DNA of 64,000 bases from Symbiodinium natans (Eukaryota > Sar > Dinophyceae > Suessiales > Symbiodiniaceae). Position numbers and translations under genes: made by a program. The stretch lies in assembly GCA_905221605.1 (NCBI GenBank), contig CAJNDS010002277.1, positions 85,001 through 149,000 of the forward strand. The letters are read 5' to 3'. Each line of letters begins with the position of its first letter. Within the stretch, counting starts at the first letter, position 1. Under the pieces are notes generated by a model. The model saw nothing but the letters and a program-made list of their open reading frames with translations. It was not told where the DNA came from and did not search any database. Positions 55,060 to 64,000 of this stretch are shown piece after piece.

Positions 55060-55385
55060 GTTAAGCAGAGGGAGGCTTAAGGGGGCTTGAGGGAGGCTTA
55101 AGGGGGACTTAAGGGGGTGCTTAAGGGGGCTTCAGGGGGAACTTAAGGGCTTAAAGGGGGGCTTTGAGGGGGACTTCAAGGGGGTTTAAAGGGGGGCTTG
55201 AAGGGGGCTTAAGGGGACTTCAAGGGGGCTTCAAGGGGGGCTGAAAGGGGGGGGCTTCAAGGAGGCTTTGAAGGGGGCTTGAAGGGGGCTTAAAGGTAAG
55301 GGAGGGGACTTAAAGGGGCTTAAAAGGGGGCTAGAGAGGCTTAAGGGGGAGGGCTTAAGGGGCCTGAAAAAAGGTTTAAGGGCGT
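55060..55385. repeat. G-rich GGGGGCTTAAG minisatellite
   Basis: About thirty degenerate units of GGGGG(A/G)CTT(A/C)AA cover 325 bp. Related runs occur at 17.15-17.32 and 27.80-27.95 kb. The strand asymmetry (almost no C on the plus strand outside CTT) makes G-quadruplexes or R-loops plausible. Confidence 0.8.
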
Positions 55386-55423
55386 GAACATTACTTTATC
55401 TTGAAGATGAGAGAAAAGGGATT

Positions 55424-55565
55424 TATTCTAAATTCCACGCCCTCGAATCTTTTTTTGTTTTTTGTTCTTCGAAACTGGAGAAGTGAAACTCTAACTTCCA
55501 TTTGAAAAGAGAGAGACCACCTCGAATCTTGTTATATTTTTGTGTGCTATCGAAAAAATCGGGGC
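55424..55565. repeat. Inverted copies of the 53-kb satellite
   Basis: TCTAAATTCCACGCCCTCG...TTTTTTGTTCTTCGAAACT (55,430-55,480) is the reverse complement of the satellite unit, and a second decayed unit follows at about 55,515-55,560. The satellite family therefore occurs in both orientations, ending next to the retrotransposon insertion point. Confidence 0.65.
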
Positions 55566-55590
55566 AGTAAGGGTATTGGGGAGCAAGTGT

Positions 55591-55595
55591 GCCAC
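55591..55595. repeat. Target-site duplication GCCAC, left
   Basis: The five bases before the left LTR, GCCAC, are repeated exactly after the right LTR (63,988-63,992). A 5-bp duplication is typical of Ty1/copia integrases. Confidence 0.9.
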
Positions 55596-55728
55596 TGAAA
55601 AACTTTTGAATCCGTAAAGACGCCTGCAGATTCGAATCACTCAAGTCACATGCTACATGGGAGCAACAGGTAAAACAACTGCAAAACATAATATCTGGGC
55701 ATGCTGTAAATCGGGAAAATCCTAAACA
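55596..55728 (-). repeat. 3' LTR (element sense), 133 bp
   Basis: In element sense it begins TGTTTAGGATTTTCCCG and ends AAAGTTTTTCA. Matches the other LTR at 132 of 133 positions. At 133 bp it can hold only a compact promoter and polyadenylation signal, and no TATA box or AATAAA is evident. Confidence 0.95.
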
Positions 55729-55743
55729 CCCCGCCTCCAAAAG
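55729..55743 (-). promoter_or_regulatory. Polypurine tract for plus-strand priming
   Basis: In element sense CTTTTGGAGGCGGGG ends directly at the TG of the 3' LTR. The last ten bases have a single pyrimidine, as expected for the RNase H-resistant primer. Confidence 0.75.
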
Positions 55744-56279
55744 TGTGAAGCTAGGCGAAGAGTTTTGGTTCAAAGGATTCCCGATGCCCAGGTATGAGAA
55801 ACAACAAGACACTTAGTTTCAAATGCTCCCGTGAAACAACTGCAGAATGTCTTTGCATCTTCGAGCTCTGCCCATGGGTCGTTGGCTCGGTTTAGGCTAC
55901 AACTACGTTGTACCTAGCACCTAATGTGCTGCATGCTTGACTGGCCCAAGCGGAGACCTTCACCATGCTGCACACTGTCGGAATGGCAAGCAAGGTGGAC
56001 ACACGTGGCATTGCACTGTGGAGATTGTGATGGCCTATCTGCCATCGCACGAGATTTTGGGTGACCAACTCCCAAACATCAAGGCATTCGGAGTATCTCA
56101 TTCGAAGTCGGAAATGAACAGGATTGGGCAAGAATGTGTGTGCATTGCTGAACCCCAGGTTCCACGAGGATTAGCAAGTGAAGTTTCATGAGCATCACAA
56201 GCTATGTACATAAAGCTATATACATGCGACCACTGCGCAGCATCATGAACATTTCCAAGTGGAAAGAAGTTGCACTGTA

Positions 56280-59200
56280 TCATGCTCCACACTCCTTGCA
56301 GGGCTTGAAACCTCGCCTGATGGCCTCACGCTTGCTGTACCTCAGAATTCGCTTTGCACATCTGAGCTTTGGGCATTCACGTGTCCGGTGGAATGCATAT
56401 CCACGACTCGCAGTCACGAACACAACATGATTCTCTGCTGGATCTCGCACCGACGGATGTTCCGGTGTTCGAGGCGGTGCGTTGCACTGTTCGAGCATTG
56501 GCAGGGCATTCTCACGCAACCAAGCATTAAGATTCGCCTCAACCTCATTCCAAGACGTGCTTGCACTCACCGGTGCTGCATTTGGTGGTGCGGACGACGA
56601 TGCAGCTGTCGGATCTGGCTGATCATCGTCTCCTTCGTTCTCTCGCTGTGGCAGGTCAGGGTTAGGGATTTCGGCGGGTTCAGGCTTATCCCTATCCCCT
56701 ACACCCAAAGACCTATCAACCACTACGTTGACTTCAACCTTTGGCATTGTTGCATTCCCACTGGTTGTGGGCTCAGACCTTCGGTGGCTCCGGCAAAAGC
56801 ACATTGCACAGATCAAGAAAACCAGCATCATCAACTGTCCGAACAACATCGCACACGTGGGGTGATTCTCGATGAGGTCGGCACAAACAAGGAATACCAC
56901 AGTCACGCTCTCGCCTATCCAAGTCAAGAGGCTCGTGCTCACATGGCTCAAGGCGTCTTGATCATCATTGGGCTCATCTTGCTCGCTTGCTATGGCGTCG
57001 ACTTGCAACGCCAATGCAAGAACCTGTAGTATTCTTTGAGGATTGACACTCCCTTGCTTGATAACTCGGCACAACTGGCGTCTGCTCTGGGCATCCAACA
57101 AGTATTCTGCTCCAACAAGTTGATACCCACATTCGGAATCACGCATGTTGAGTTTCGACAACAGGTACAAGATACGGTCTGCCTTTAGCGCTTTAGTACC
57201 GAGGTCTGAAACGTTGTCCGCCGTAGGCACGGGTCGAACAACCACTTCTCCTTCCTTGGTCTTCTGCTGAAGCCAAAGCAGCTTTCCACTGACATGCCGC
57301 ATGCGACCGACGCCTTGACGGCAGGCAAGCGTCCTGGCCGCACTGTTATCACAGAAGGCAGTGATCTCAAGAGGTGGATGCGGTGCAACGAAGGTGATGC
57401 ACGCTTTCAAGAGGATGCTGTCAGCTATGGCGGATATCATCGAGTGATATTCTGATTCCGCCGAGGAAAGACTGATGTTCTTTTGAGTCTTCGAGTGGCT
57501 ATATATGGTCATGGAGTCCCACAACACCACAGCGGCGCTCACTGATTTTCTGGTCTGGCGGTTGCCAGACCAGTCGGCGTCAGAGAAGCATTCAAGGATC
57601 GACAACGGGGTATGCAAATTGTCTGAACAATCCCGAATGATACCCTTTCCAACAATCGGCTTGGCAAGTCCCACGACATGACTCTCGTGGCTGTTGATGC
57701 ACGCGGTCAGGTGCCTCAGTAGCTTCCAGGATCCCTCTGTTGGGCAGTGGGCATAGGTTGACAGGAAACGAATCCCAAACTGGCAAGCGGGAAGGTCTGA
57801 AGCAACGTACATCAGGATGCCCACCGCGGCGCGATACTTTGATGCACTGGAGGCATCAAGCTCAGGATCGGGCACGCGGTCTGTAGGCATTGGACCTGTA
57901 GGAAAAGGAGTCGCCTTGTACCTTTCCTTTGCAGCGGCAAGGCCGGTGACCTGCATCAGCTTCTCCACATACTTCACGTTTGGCTCGATGACCAAGAGGT
58001 CTTCACTCACCAGGCGGTGTGCTCTTTTAAGAAAACTGACGCAGTCCCCGACGTTTCGGATCCACTCCGATGACACTTTAAACTTGCTTTTGAGGTGATT
58101 CTCCAGCTTTTCAAGTTTATCTGAGCGTCCTGCGCACATCATGTCATCTACATGCACCATGCCGCCACCTTCAGACTCTGGCAGTCTGAACAGTGCTGGT
58201 TGCTCGGGTAGCAACTCAGCTCCAACTGCACGCTTGATCTCCTCTGTGAAATCTGCAAACCACGTGACGCTTCCGTCACGTTGACCGGGTAGCATGCGGT
58301 CGAGCTTGAACCATCTGTTTCCCACCTTCGTGCACGTGGGGTGTGCCTGAGCACATTGCAGAAAGGCATCTGCAATATCTAGCGATAGCATGCTCCAGTT
58401 TTGATCGCGCATTCGCATGAAAAGACCTGGCACCACACGCAACATGATTTGCGCAGTGGTCGGTGCAAACAATCCACTTCTGCCTTTGTCCAACCATGCA
58501 AACTCTCTGGCAACCAATCTGCTTCTGCGAACCCAAACTTTCTCCTGGTTTAGCACTTTCGGCCGCCATGATCTCACACTCTTCGACGACAAAACTCTGT
58601 GATCTTCAAGCTTGCTCTGAACTTCACTCAGCACGTGCATGTTCGTCAGTCTGCTCAGCTCAAAGTTGTCAGCGATTTCGTCGATGTATTGCAACTCCTC
58701 CGGACTGCATTGTGGCTCCGTTTGGGAAAAGGGTCTGATCAAGCAACTGGGAATCTCTGCACTCGGTGATGCACCAGCGTCATCGTCGTAGTTGTCCCAA
58801 GCCTCGGACTCCTCACAGTCCATGAAACCTTCAGCAGCCTCATCGAAGAGTTCAATCTGTTCATCGACATTGTGTAGTTCGTTGCCGTCTTTGTCCACTT
58901 GAACTGCATCTAAGCGCAACCGGATTCGTGCCCTTTTGGGTGCTGGCTGCTCATCCCCGCCTGCCCCTGATAGTCTCGCCTCTGGTGCCGGACCAGGAAA
59001 CGCTTCACTAGAACCACTAACACCCCCTAAACCACTAGAAGCGCGAGCTCCACTGGCCTCCTGCTGTGGTGGTGGTGCATCGGAATCAACAAGCATGGGC
59101 GTGCTAGGCTCGGCAGCCGTGGGAAGCGGTGTCTCGGCCGATGTTTGAACAGGCGTAGGAGGTTCCGGTGTGCCTGATGCAATAATGGCTGGTGGAGGAA

Positions 59201-60090
59201 TGAGTTCTTCAAGCGGTGCATTGTCAGGCAGGACATAACCGGGATATGGAAGTGGTGGTCTTTCAGGCAACACAACCTCAGGCAGAGGCTGTTGCACCTC
59301 TTCTTCTTCTCCTCGAACAGGGGTTCTCTGCATTCTGGCCTGGCCGACTTGCCCTGCAAGGAAGCTTGCTTGACTCCATGGCATGTCACGCAGTGACTCA
59401 AGCAAAGATGCATCGTACTGCTTTGGCAGCCGTCTGACGCTCCTGCTGGAAATCAAGAAACCTCCAGGTGTGACTCCAAAATGCAAATCTGACACCCCCA
59501 ACTTTCCCAACCACAACATCTTTATCCATCTGGCTTTGCCCTTGATAGAACTCTTAATCCTTGCGAAAACAACCTCTCCAAACCCCACAACTTTGCCATT
59601 GTACGGGCGCCCTGTTATCACTTCAAACGGACTGGCAAATCCACTGCGCCCGTAGCGCATCTGCAGCCAACACGCGTGCTTCCACGCCCACGCATGGAGT
59701 GGAGACATCGTGCTGACCTTTTGGCCAGTCTCGGCTTCAACTTGGCTTAGCAGCGTTCCCGTGAGCTGCCTGAGCTGATCCACGGTTTGCTCGCTGGGGT
59801 TTGCTTGGTGGTCAGCGGCCTCCAGTTGTTCAAGATGCGTATCAAGTTTCATCCGCGACCTCAACTCTTTTACCCCTTGCTGCAAAGCAAGACAAGCCGG
59901 TTCGCCGTCTGATCTCAAGGCGATTTCCGTATGTCCACAAAAATTCAAGAATTTACACACTTCAGCAACCATGAACTTGAACGCCACTGTTCCTCCCTTT
60001 GCTGGTGTAGGGATCGCGCAGGTGGCACCTGTGTGTGAATCCTTGAGGATTAAGCAGATCAACTTGTCACCGGGGCGGCTGGCGAGACCA
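56280..60090 (-). CDS. copia pol 3' part: integrase (C-terminal part), reverse transcriptase, RNase H and a membrane/zinc-like extension
   Basis: The frame is open from 60,314 (1,344 codons), but its first 79 codons are antisense to the inverted segment; native coding begins near RPGDKLICLILKDS (about 60,077). Numbering from that first codon, the integrase core keeps the second Asp (D136, LRSDGE) and the Glu (E175, HQANPSEQ). An acidic Pro-rich linker (330-530) is followed by the RT with D646 (SLDIADAF) and HVDDMM (D723, D724, with His for the usual Tyr), and the RNase H with D912 (SDADW), E953 (SSAESEYH), D989 (CDNSA) and H1007. Past RNase H, about 290 extra residues hold two predicted membrane helices (about 1129-1148 and 1154-1175), an acidic Pro/Ala-rich linker and a C-terminal HxxxxC...PCxxC motif (H1309, C1314, C1339, C1342). 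No frameshift or stop interrupts RT-RNase H. All RT and RNase H catalytic residues are present; the integrase lacks its first Asp on this strand. Confidence 0.9.
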
Positions 60091-60625
60091 TGTATCGGAA
60101 GATGCAGAGTCCGATGCAGGGTTACCAGACGTTCCGATAGGTGGAGTTGGCAACATAGCGGGACCCGATGACGAAATCCAGGAAGGAGATGAGCTTCCGG
60201 GGCAAGAGGCGGAGGAAGTGATGCAGCCGGCCATGCGTGCACATGTGGTTGTGGAAGGGGTTGAGCTTCATGAGGGATGCACCTTGTCCACATTGCGAGC
60301 TGCTTGCACGGCATTGGGCATCGGCAAGAGTGGAGGCAAGGCGACCGTCTTGCAGCGCATCCACAACTTCATGGACCGCCAGAGATTGCTCGAACGACAC
60401 CAGGTCGAGGATGCAAGAGTCCAATTGCCCCGCGAACAAGCACCCGTTTCTGAGCCAACACCTGAGGAGGTGCGTCGCCACGCATTGTCGCATATCCCTT
60501 TCATGCCTTGGTGCGAGCACTGCATCAAGTTCCAAGCCCGTGCTGACCACCATGTCCAAGCAAGACCAGATGTTAGGGCGTGTAGCACATGTTCGTTCGA
60601 CTTTGCCTTCACTGATGGCGGCACT
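60080..60625 (+). other. Inverted internal segment: acidic linker, SAP-like motif, integrase zinc-binding region and first catalytic Asp
   Basis: On the plus strand, opposite to the rest of the element, about 180 codons read as the missing middle of the polyprotein. They give an acidic stretch (VSEDAESDAGLPDVP, EIQEGDELPGQEAEEV), then CTLSTLRAACTALGIGKSGG and KATVLQRIHNF, which fit a SAP-type helix-turn-helix. Next come RRHALSHIPFMPWCEHC and a following His (ADHH), which fit the HxxxH...CxxC zinc-binding part before copia integrases, and then CSFDFAFT, whose Asp (60,599-60,601) should be the first D of the DDE triad. On the minus strand the coding stops before this segment (about 60,630) and resumes after it (about 60,077). 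The simplest explanation is an inversion of about 0.54 kb. The exact edges are uncertain by about 20 bp. No large inverted repeat is visible at the edges. Confidence 0.85.
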
Positions 60626-63174
60626 CTCCCAAACAGTTCATCGATGTTGATTTTGCTGCATGATCCGACGGTGATGATATTGTGGATACGGCTCGGCACA
60701 AAGGAAGCTTCTGACAGGTCAAGTGAGCTCAGCGGCGTGTTCAGTTCGAAAACAGCCCAGCCACTCGCCTCTTGCCTTAGCGTAGTCCGGAACTGGACTC
60801 CTAAGTGCGTCAAAGGGACAGTGCAATCAAGAAGGCAGTCGGACATGTCACGCCTGGCATACACGCCTGATGTCACTTCCTGAAACCGATCATTCAACGC
60901 AAGCCACGGACCAGAAATTTCGAGGGCCAAGACAGAAGGCCCACGATCATCACACGCCGTCACGCTGGAAATCATTCCAGTCGCGTGCAGACTGTTGTGG
61001 CAGTAGTGCATGGGGACACGCAAGGACGCATCGGGATTCATCAAGTGAGGCACGCCGTGCTCATCATGAATGATGTTCCAACCTTGCTTCATCAACTTGC
61101 CAACCGAAAACAATGGTCGGCTGACACTGCTCAGCAGCCATCTCTCCTTGAACTGCACTTGCCCGATTTGCAGAACAGCCATGCGGGTCTTGGAACCAGT
61201 GATCGGGTGCCCCTGTGCATCTCTAAAGTTCTCCTGGCTGTTGGCGCACTCGATGCCTACATCTCCCCAGGACAGTGACAGACAGGATGCATCCGAACCC
61301 GAATCAACCACTATCTCTTTATCCCTGCATCCACCCTGCTGGCCTGCTGTGCTCTGGACTGTCTGAACAAAGAACGTAGCAGGGTTGCTGGAAGGATAGT
61401 GAGGAGTGCACAGGCAAGCATCCGTAGTGGCTGTGGCAGGAAGCACACCACCACAAACGGTCCAATCTTCATCACCGTCTGTTGCTGACATATCATAGAC
61501 CTCAACACCGCACTGCTGGGCAAACACTGTGCATTCTGGCTCGGCAATCGCCTGAGCAAACACTGTGCATTCTGGCTCGGCAATCGCAACGAGATCGTTG
61601 CTCTCCTGCACTGGCACAAGGTTGGGGAGGCTAGGGTACCCGTGCGGGATCAGGGCTAGCGACTTAACAACCTTGAGGAAATCATCCCCGGCAGCGGGAC
61701 AAGAGTCCGCGGTGAGTGCATTGATGCTTCCACCGCACCAGTCACCCGTCATGTCGATCTGAACCATGTTCACAGAACGCATTGTTGTGCTGGTGTCAGG
61801 AGATGGCCTGACTTGCGACGCTGACGGTCCAGCCGTGCTGGGGGCAGTGGTGCTCGCATCATCTCCCTGCACATGTTGCACGTTCTGCCAGCACTCACTC
61901 TTGTAATGCCCTCGCTTGCCGCATGCATGACAGATGACATTCTGTCGGGCACCTTTGCCTGCATCAGGACCTTTGGGGTTTCCTTTCTGGCCTTTGTCGC
62001 CTCTGCCCTTGCCTTTAGGCTTGCCGGACTTGGGGCCTTGAGGGTTTCCTCCCTTGGGACCTTTAGTACCCTTAGGTGAACCACCACCCTTAGGACCCTT
62101 TGGCTTACCCTTATACCCCTTAGGATTACCCTTGCGCTGCAATGCATCGACCTCCATCGGCACGGGCCCATCGTTAGGCCCTGCAGGTTGCCTCCTGTTG
62201 GCAAAGAGGCTGTCTCCTGCAAACAGATTGCGAGCGTCCCACTTGGCATTCATTCTTTCAAAACGCAAGGCGGCTTCCCTCAAGGCATCATACGTGACAT
62301 CTTCAGTAAGAATTGTCGCGAGATGGTTGCGCATGCTCTGGGTGATTGAACGAAGAAAAATACTGGTCTTGAAATCATCGTCCAATTTCTTGCCGCTACT
62401 GCGTTCATACTCCTCAAAGATACGTTCCATATCTAAGACTTGAGGCAACAATGGCTCATTGCCCTTGAAGTGGTTCATGCTGGTGATTGCACTCAAGATG
62501 CCAAGCGATCGCGTTCTCGACGTCGGCTGAAACAGCTGGATGAGCTGCCTCAGGGCCTCGAAGCCTGACTGGGCAGGCACTCGCTGGATCAGCTGCAGGC
62601 CCCTGCCCTTCACAAGGCTGCACAAGAGTGCAAACAGCTGCTTGGATCGTTGGGCTGCCTCAGGACTTTTATACCCTTGACCCTCTTCATCAGGGTGCTG
62701 CTCAAGATATGCAATTTCATCTCCAAAAGCAGAATCAAGGGCACACAAGTACTGCTTGAGGCTCCAAAACCACTGCAGCCACATGCCATGCTCTTCCTCT
62801 CTCGTGGCAGGCTTAAACACATCGGGTTTCGGGAGAATGCGGGCCATGTCACTGCCTGCAATTCCCTGCTTTGCATTGCCTTGCGACGTTGCTGCACTCA
62901 GGGCAGCCTGTGCAGCGGTTGCCGCTGCAGTCGTCGCCTCCATCATCTGTCTCATCATGGTCATCATATCATCTGGCGTCACATACATACCCTGCGCTTG
63001 CGGACTGCCAGGGCTGAACGGATTCTGTGCTGCTGACGCTGAAGCCTGGCTCGCCTGTGCACCTTGGGGCAAGTGCACGCCTTGGCCAGGGTCAACCTCA
63101 AGATCGCTTGTGTCATCTTGCGATGCCATCACAGCAGCAATCAAGCACTTCGGGAATCTCTCACTCACTCTCAA
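60625..63174 (-). CDS. copia gag and protease (5' part of the polyprotein)
   Basis: Numbered from the Met at 63,174; a second Met at residue 16 (MASQDDTSD) is an equally good start. Residues 55-110 are Met/Ala-rich and helical. Residues 115-330 form the gag capsid-like region (MWLQWFWSLKQYL, LFALLCSLVKGRGLQLIQRV). Residues 345-410 are a Lys/Gly/Pro-rich basic repeat. The CCHC knuckle is C415-C418-H423-C428 (CHACGKRGHYKSEC). A 12-residue segment (AIAEPECTVFAQ) is tandemly duplicated at about 530-553. The aspartic protease motif VVDSGSDAS has its catalytic Asp at 624. The sequence continues as a GAG pre-integrase-like segment to about residue 848, where the inverted segment begins. The remaining codons down to 60,268 are antisense of that segment and end in a stop. 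Product: the structural nucleocapsid/capsid protein and protease of the retrotransposon particle. Confidence 0.9.
61524..61595. repeat. 36-bp tandem duplication inside gag-protease
   Basis: GCAAACACTGTGCATTCTGG with its following bases occurs twice, 36 bp apart, encoding AIAEPECTVFAQ twice in the spacer before the protease. It keeps the frame, and only one or two bases differ. Confidence 0.8.
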
Positions 63175-63727
63175 GATCCACAGCTTCGGTCTGGGGCACT
63201 AAGGATCTTTGGAACTTGGCAGGTTGCGTTTCACACAGATCGATAACAGATGGCGAAGACTGCAACGCTCTCTTAAACGTCGGCCGGCTGTCCTCTGCCA
63301 ACAACTGTTCGATCAGTCCAAGGTCTCGTTCGAAATTTGGACCCTCTTGCTCTGCCTGGACGAAGCGAAGTTGCTTTGCAAACGGAATCGCCTCCTCACA
63401 CACTCGGTCTACACCAAGATCTATAAAGTTCTCCTTCAAGCCTTGATCTTTCAAGCAAGTGTTTCCGAAGCACCAAACTTGCTCAACCGTATGAAGAGTT
63501 TCCAGCTTCTTCTGGAAAGCAGTGTGGATCCCTACCAAGACAGCTTGCCACCCGTATTCAGTTCGGTTGGCTGGCCTGGGCCGATTCAACAGTTGTTCAA
63601 GATACAGGCTGTCCAAGAGCTCTTTAAGCGAATCGCAACTGGCAACAGTTGCCGTGTTCACAAAAGTCACTTGGACGCCAACCGGCTGTCCAGCCGGCAG
63701 GTCAATATGGCGCAAGCTACGGCTCAC
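63161..63727 (-). CDS. 188-codon leader ORF upstream of gag
   Basis: The ORF occupies most of the leader between the primer site and gag, in a different frame, and overlaps the gag start by 14 bp. It begins MSRSLRHIDLPAGQPVGVQV. The composition is ordinary and mostly helical (SLKELLDSLYLEQLLNRP; FERDLGLIEQLLAED) and ends acidic (VPQTEAVDLESE). No motif is recognised. Copia elements usually start directly with gag, so this could be an extra protein, an N-terminal part of gag reached by splicing or frameshifting, or an ORF kept open by chance. The overlap of stop and start would suit termination-reinitiation. Confidence 0.5.
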   Translation of the reverse strand: MSRSLRHIDLPAGQPVGVQVTFVNTATVASCDSLKELLDSLYLEQLLNRPRPANRTEYGWQAVLVGIHTAFQKKLETLHTVEQVWCFGNTCLKDQGLKENFIDLGVDRVCEEAIPFAKQLRFVQAEQEGPNFERDLGLIEQLLAEDSRPTFKRALQSSPSVIDLCETQPAKFQRSLVPQTEAVDLESE

Positions 63728-63840
63728 TTCCTACAAAGGACCCCGAAAGAAGAAAACAAAGATCAGAAAGCCTGGGCCCCCGAACGCACCCAAAAGATGC
63801 TAGAGACCCCAACGACGTGTCTCGAAGCTCGGGCTTTCCC

Positions 63841-63854
63841 GGGCTCCGCTACCA
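63841..63854 (-). promoter_or_regulatory. tRNA primer-binding site
   Basis: In element sense TGGTAGCGGAGCCC follows the LTR with no gap. TGG matches the CCA end of a tRNA, and the next bases match an acceptor stem beginning AGCGGAG. This resembles initiator tRNA-Met (TGGTAKCAGAG in many copia elements), with one or two differences. The tRNA identity is inferred. Confidence 0.75.
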
Positions 63855-63987
63855 TGAAAAACTTTTGAATCCGTAAAGACGCCTGCAGATTCGAATCACT
63901 CAAGTCACATGCTGCATGGGAGCAACAGGTAAAACAACTGCAAAACATAATATCTGGGCATGCTGTAAATCGGGAAAATCCTAAACA
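63855..63987 (-). repeat. 5' LTR (element sense), 133 bp
   Basis: Differs from the other LTR only at about 63,916 (G for A on the plus strand). The near identity dates the insertion as recent. Confidence 0.95.
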
Positions 63988-63992
63988 GCCAC
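63988..63992. repeat. Target-site duplication GCCAC, right
   Basis: Exact repeat of 55,591-55,595. Only eight bases of flanking DNA remain before the end of the window. Confidence 0.9.
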
Positions 63993-64000
63993 TCAGCAAC

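Larger units (their letters stand above)
55596..63987 (-). mobile_element. Full-length Ty1/copia-type LTR retrotransposon, 8,392 bp
   Basis: The element is bounded by 133-bp direct LTRs with TG...CA ends (55,596-55,728 and 63,855-63,987), differing at one position (ACATGG against GCATGG), and by GCCAC target duplications. In minus-strand order it has the LTR, a primer site complementary to a tRNA 3' end, a 188-codon leader ORF, gag with CCHC knuckle and DSG protease, integrase, RT, RNase H, a polypurine tract and the LTR. Domain order integrase-RT-RNase H places it in Ty1/copia (Pseudoviridae-type). The LTRs are unusually short. An internal segment at about 60,080-60,625 is inverted, so the integrase is broken. 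One LTR difference implies recent insertion. It lies next to satellite DNA and on the same strand as the host genes. Confidence 0.95.

Noticed and set aside
60122-60559. 145-codon minus-strand ORF inside the retrotransposon
   Set aside because: It is antisense to the inverted integrase segment, whose plus-strand reading has recognisable motifs.
60218-60883. 221-codon plus-strand ORF as an independent antisense gene
   Set aside because: Its first about 130 codons are the displaced part of the pol polyprotein; the rest is antisense to protease coding. It is better explained by an inversion than by a separate gene.

Overview
The window looks like nuclear DNA of a dinoflagellate, most likely of the Symbiodiniaceae type, although this is an inference. 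The supporting signs are: hundreds of plant/alveolate-type telomere heptamers (TTTAGGG) in short internal blocks; a Ty1/copia retrotransposon whose polyprotein carries an acidic linker and a SAP-like motif before the integrase; an apparent GC-AG intron with the repeated CAGG boundary common in dinoflagellates; protein genes that all lie on one strand; and many simple-sequence tracts. No rRNA, tRNA, spliced-leader RNA or CRISPR array could be supported. Other TTTAGGG-bearing algae or chromerids cannot be excluded from the sequence alone.

Layout. (1) Positions 1 to about 37.5 kb form a gene-poor, subtelomere-like zone. Dozens of blocks of TTTAGGG or its complement, in both orientations, alternate with short unique stretches, homopolymer and microsatellite tracts, and several families of 90-170 bp elements with terminal inverted repeats (TIRs). 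Some telomere-like blocks lie inside such TIR pairs. The only gene-like signal here is a set of leucine-rich-repeat fragments on the minus strand between about 25.5 and 29.4 kb. (2) Positions 38.8 to 51.2 kb hold the host-like genes, all on the minus strand: a 343-codon ORF, a three-ORF cassette present twice (40.3-43.4 and 48.0-51.2 kb), and between the two cassettes a multi-exon gene for an EF-hand, multi-spanning membrane protein. The cassette cores are nearly identical while their flanks have diverged, which suggests gene conversion. (3) Positions 51.2 to 55.6 kb hold decayed ORFs, a degenerate satellite, and palindromic arrays based on GGGTTA rather than TTTAGGG. (4) Positions 55,596-63,987 are a complete LTR retrotransposon on the minus strand: 133-bp TG...CA LTRs differing at one base, a perfect 5-bp target duplication, a tRNA primer site, a polypurine tract, gag-protease and integrase-RT-RNase H coding.

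The retrotransposon is the best-resolved object. It has an extra 188-codon leader ORF, a C-terminal extension after RNase H with two predicted membrane helices and a His/Cys metal-site-like tail, and an internal inversion of about 0.54 kb that puts the acidic linker, SAP-like motif, integrase zinc-binding region and first catalytic Asp on the wrong strand. With almost identical LTRs it is a young insertion that cannot make a normal polyprotein as read here.
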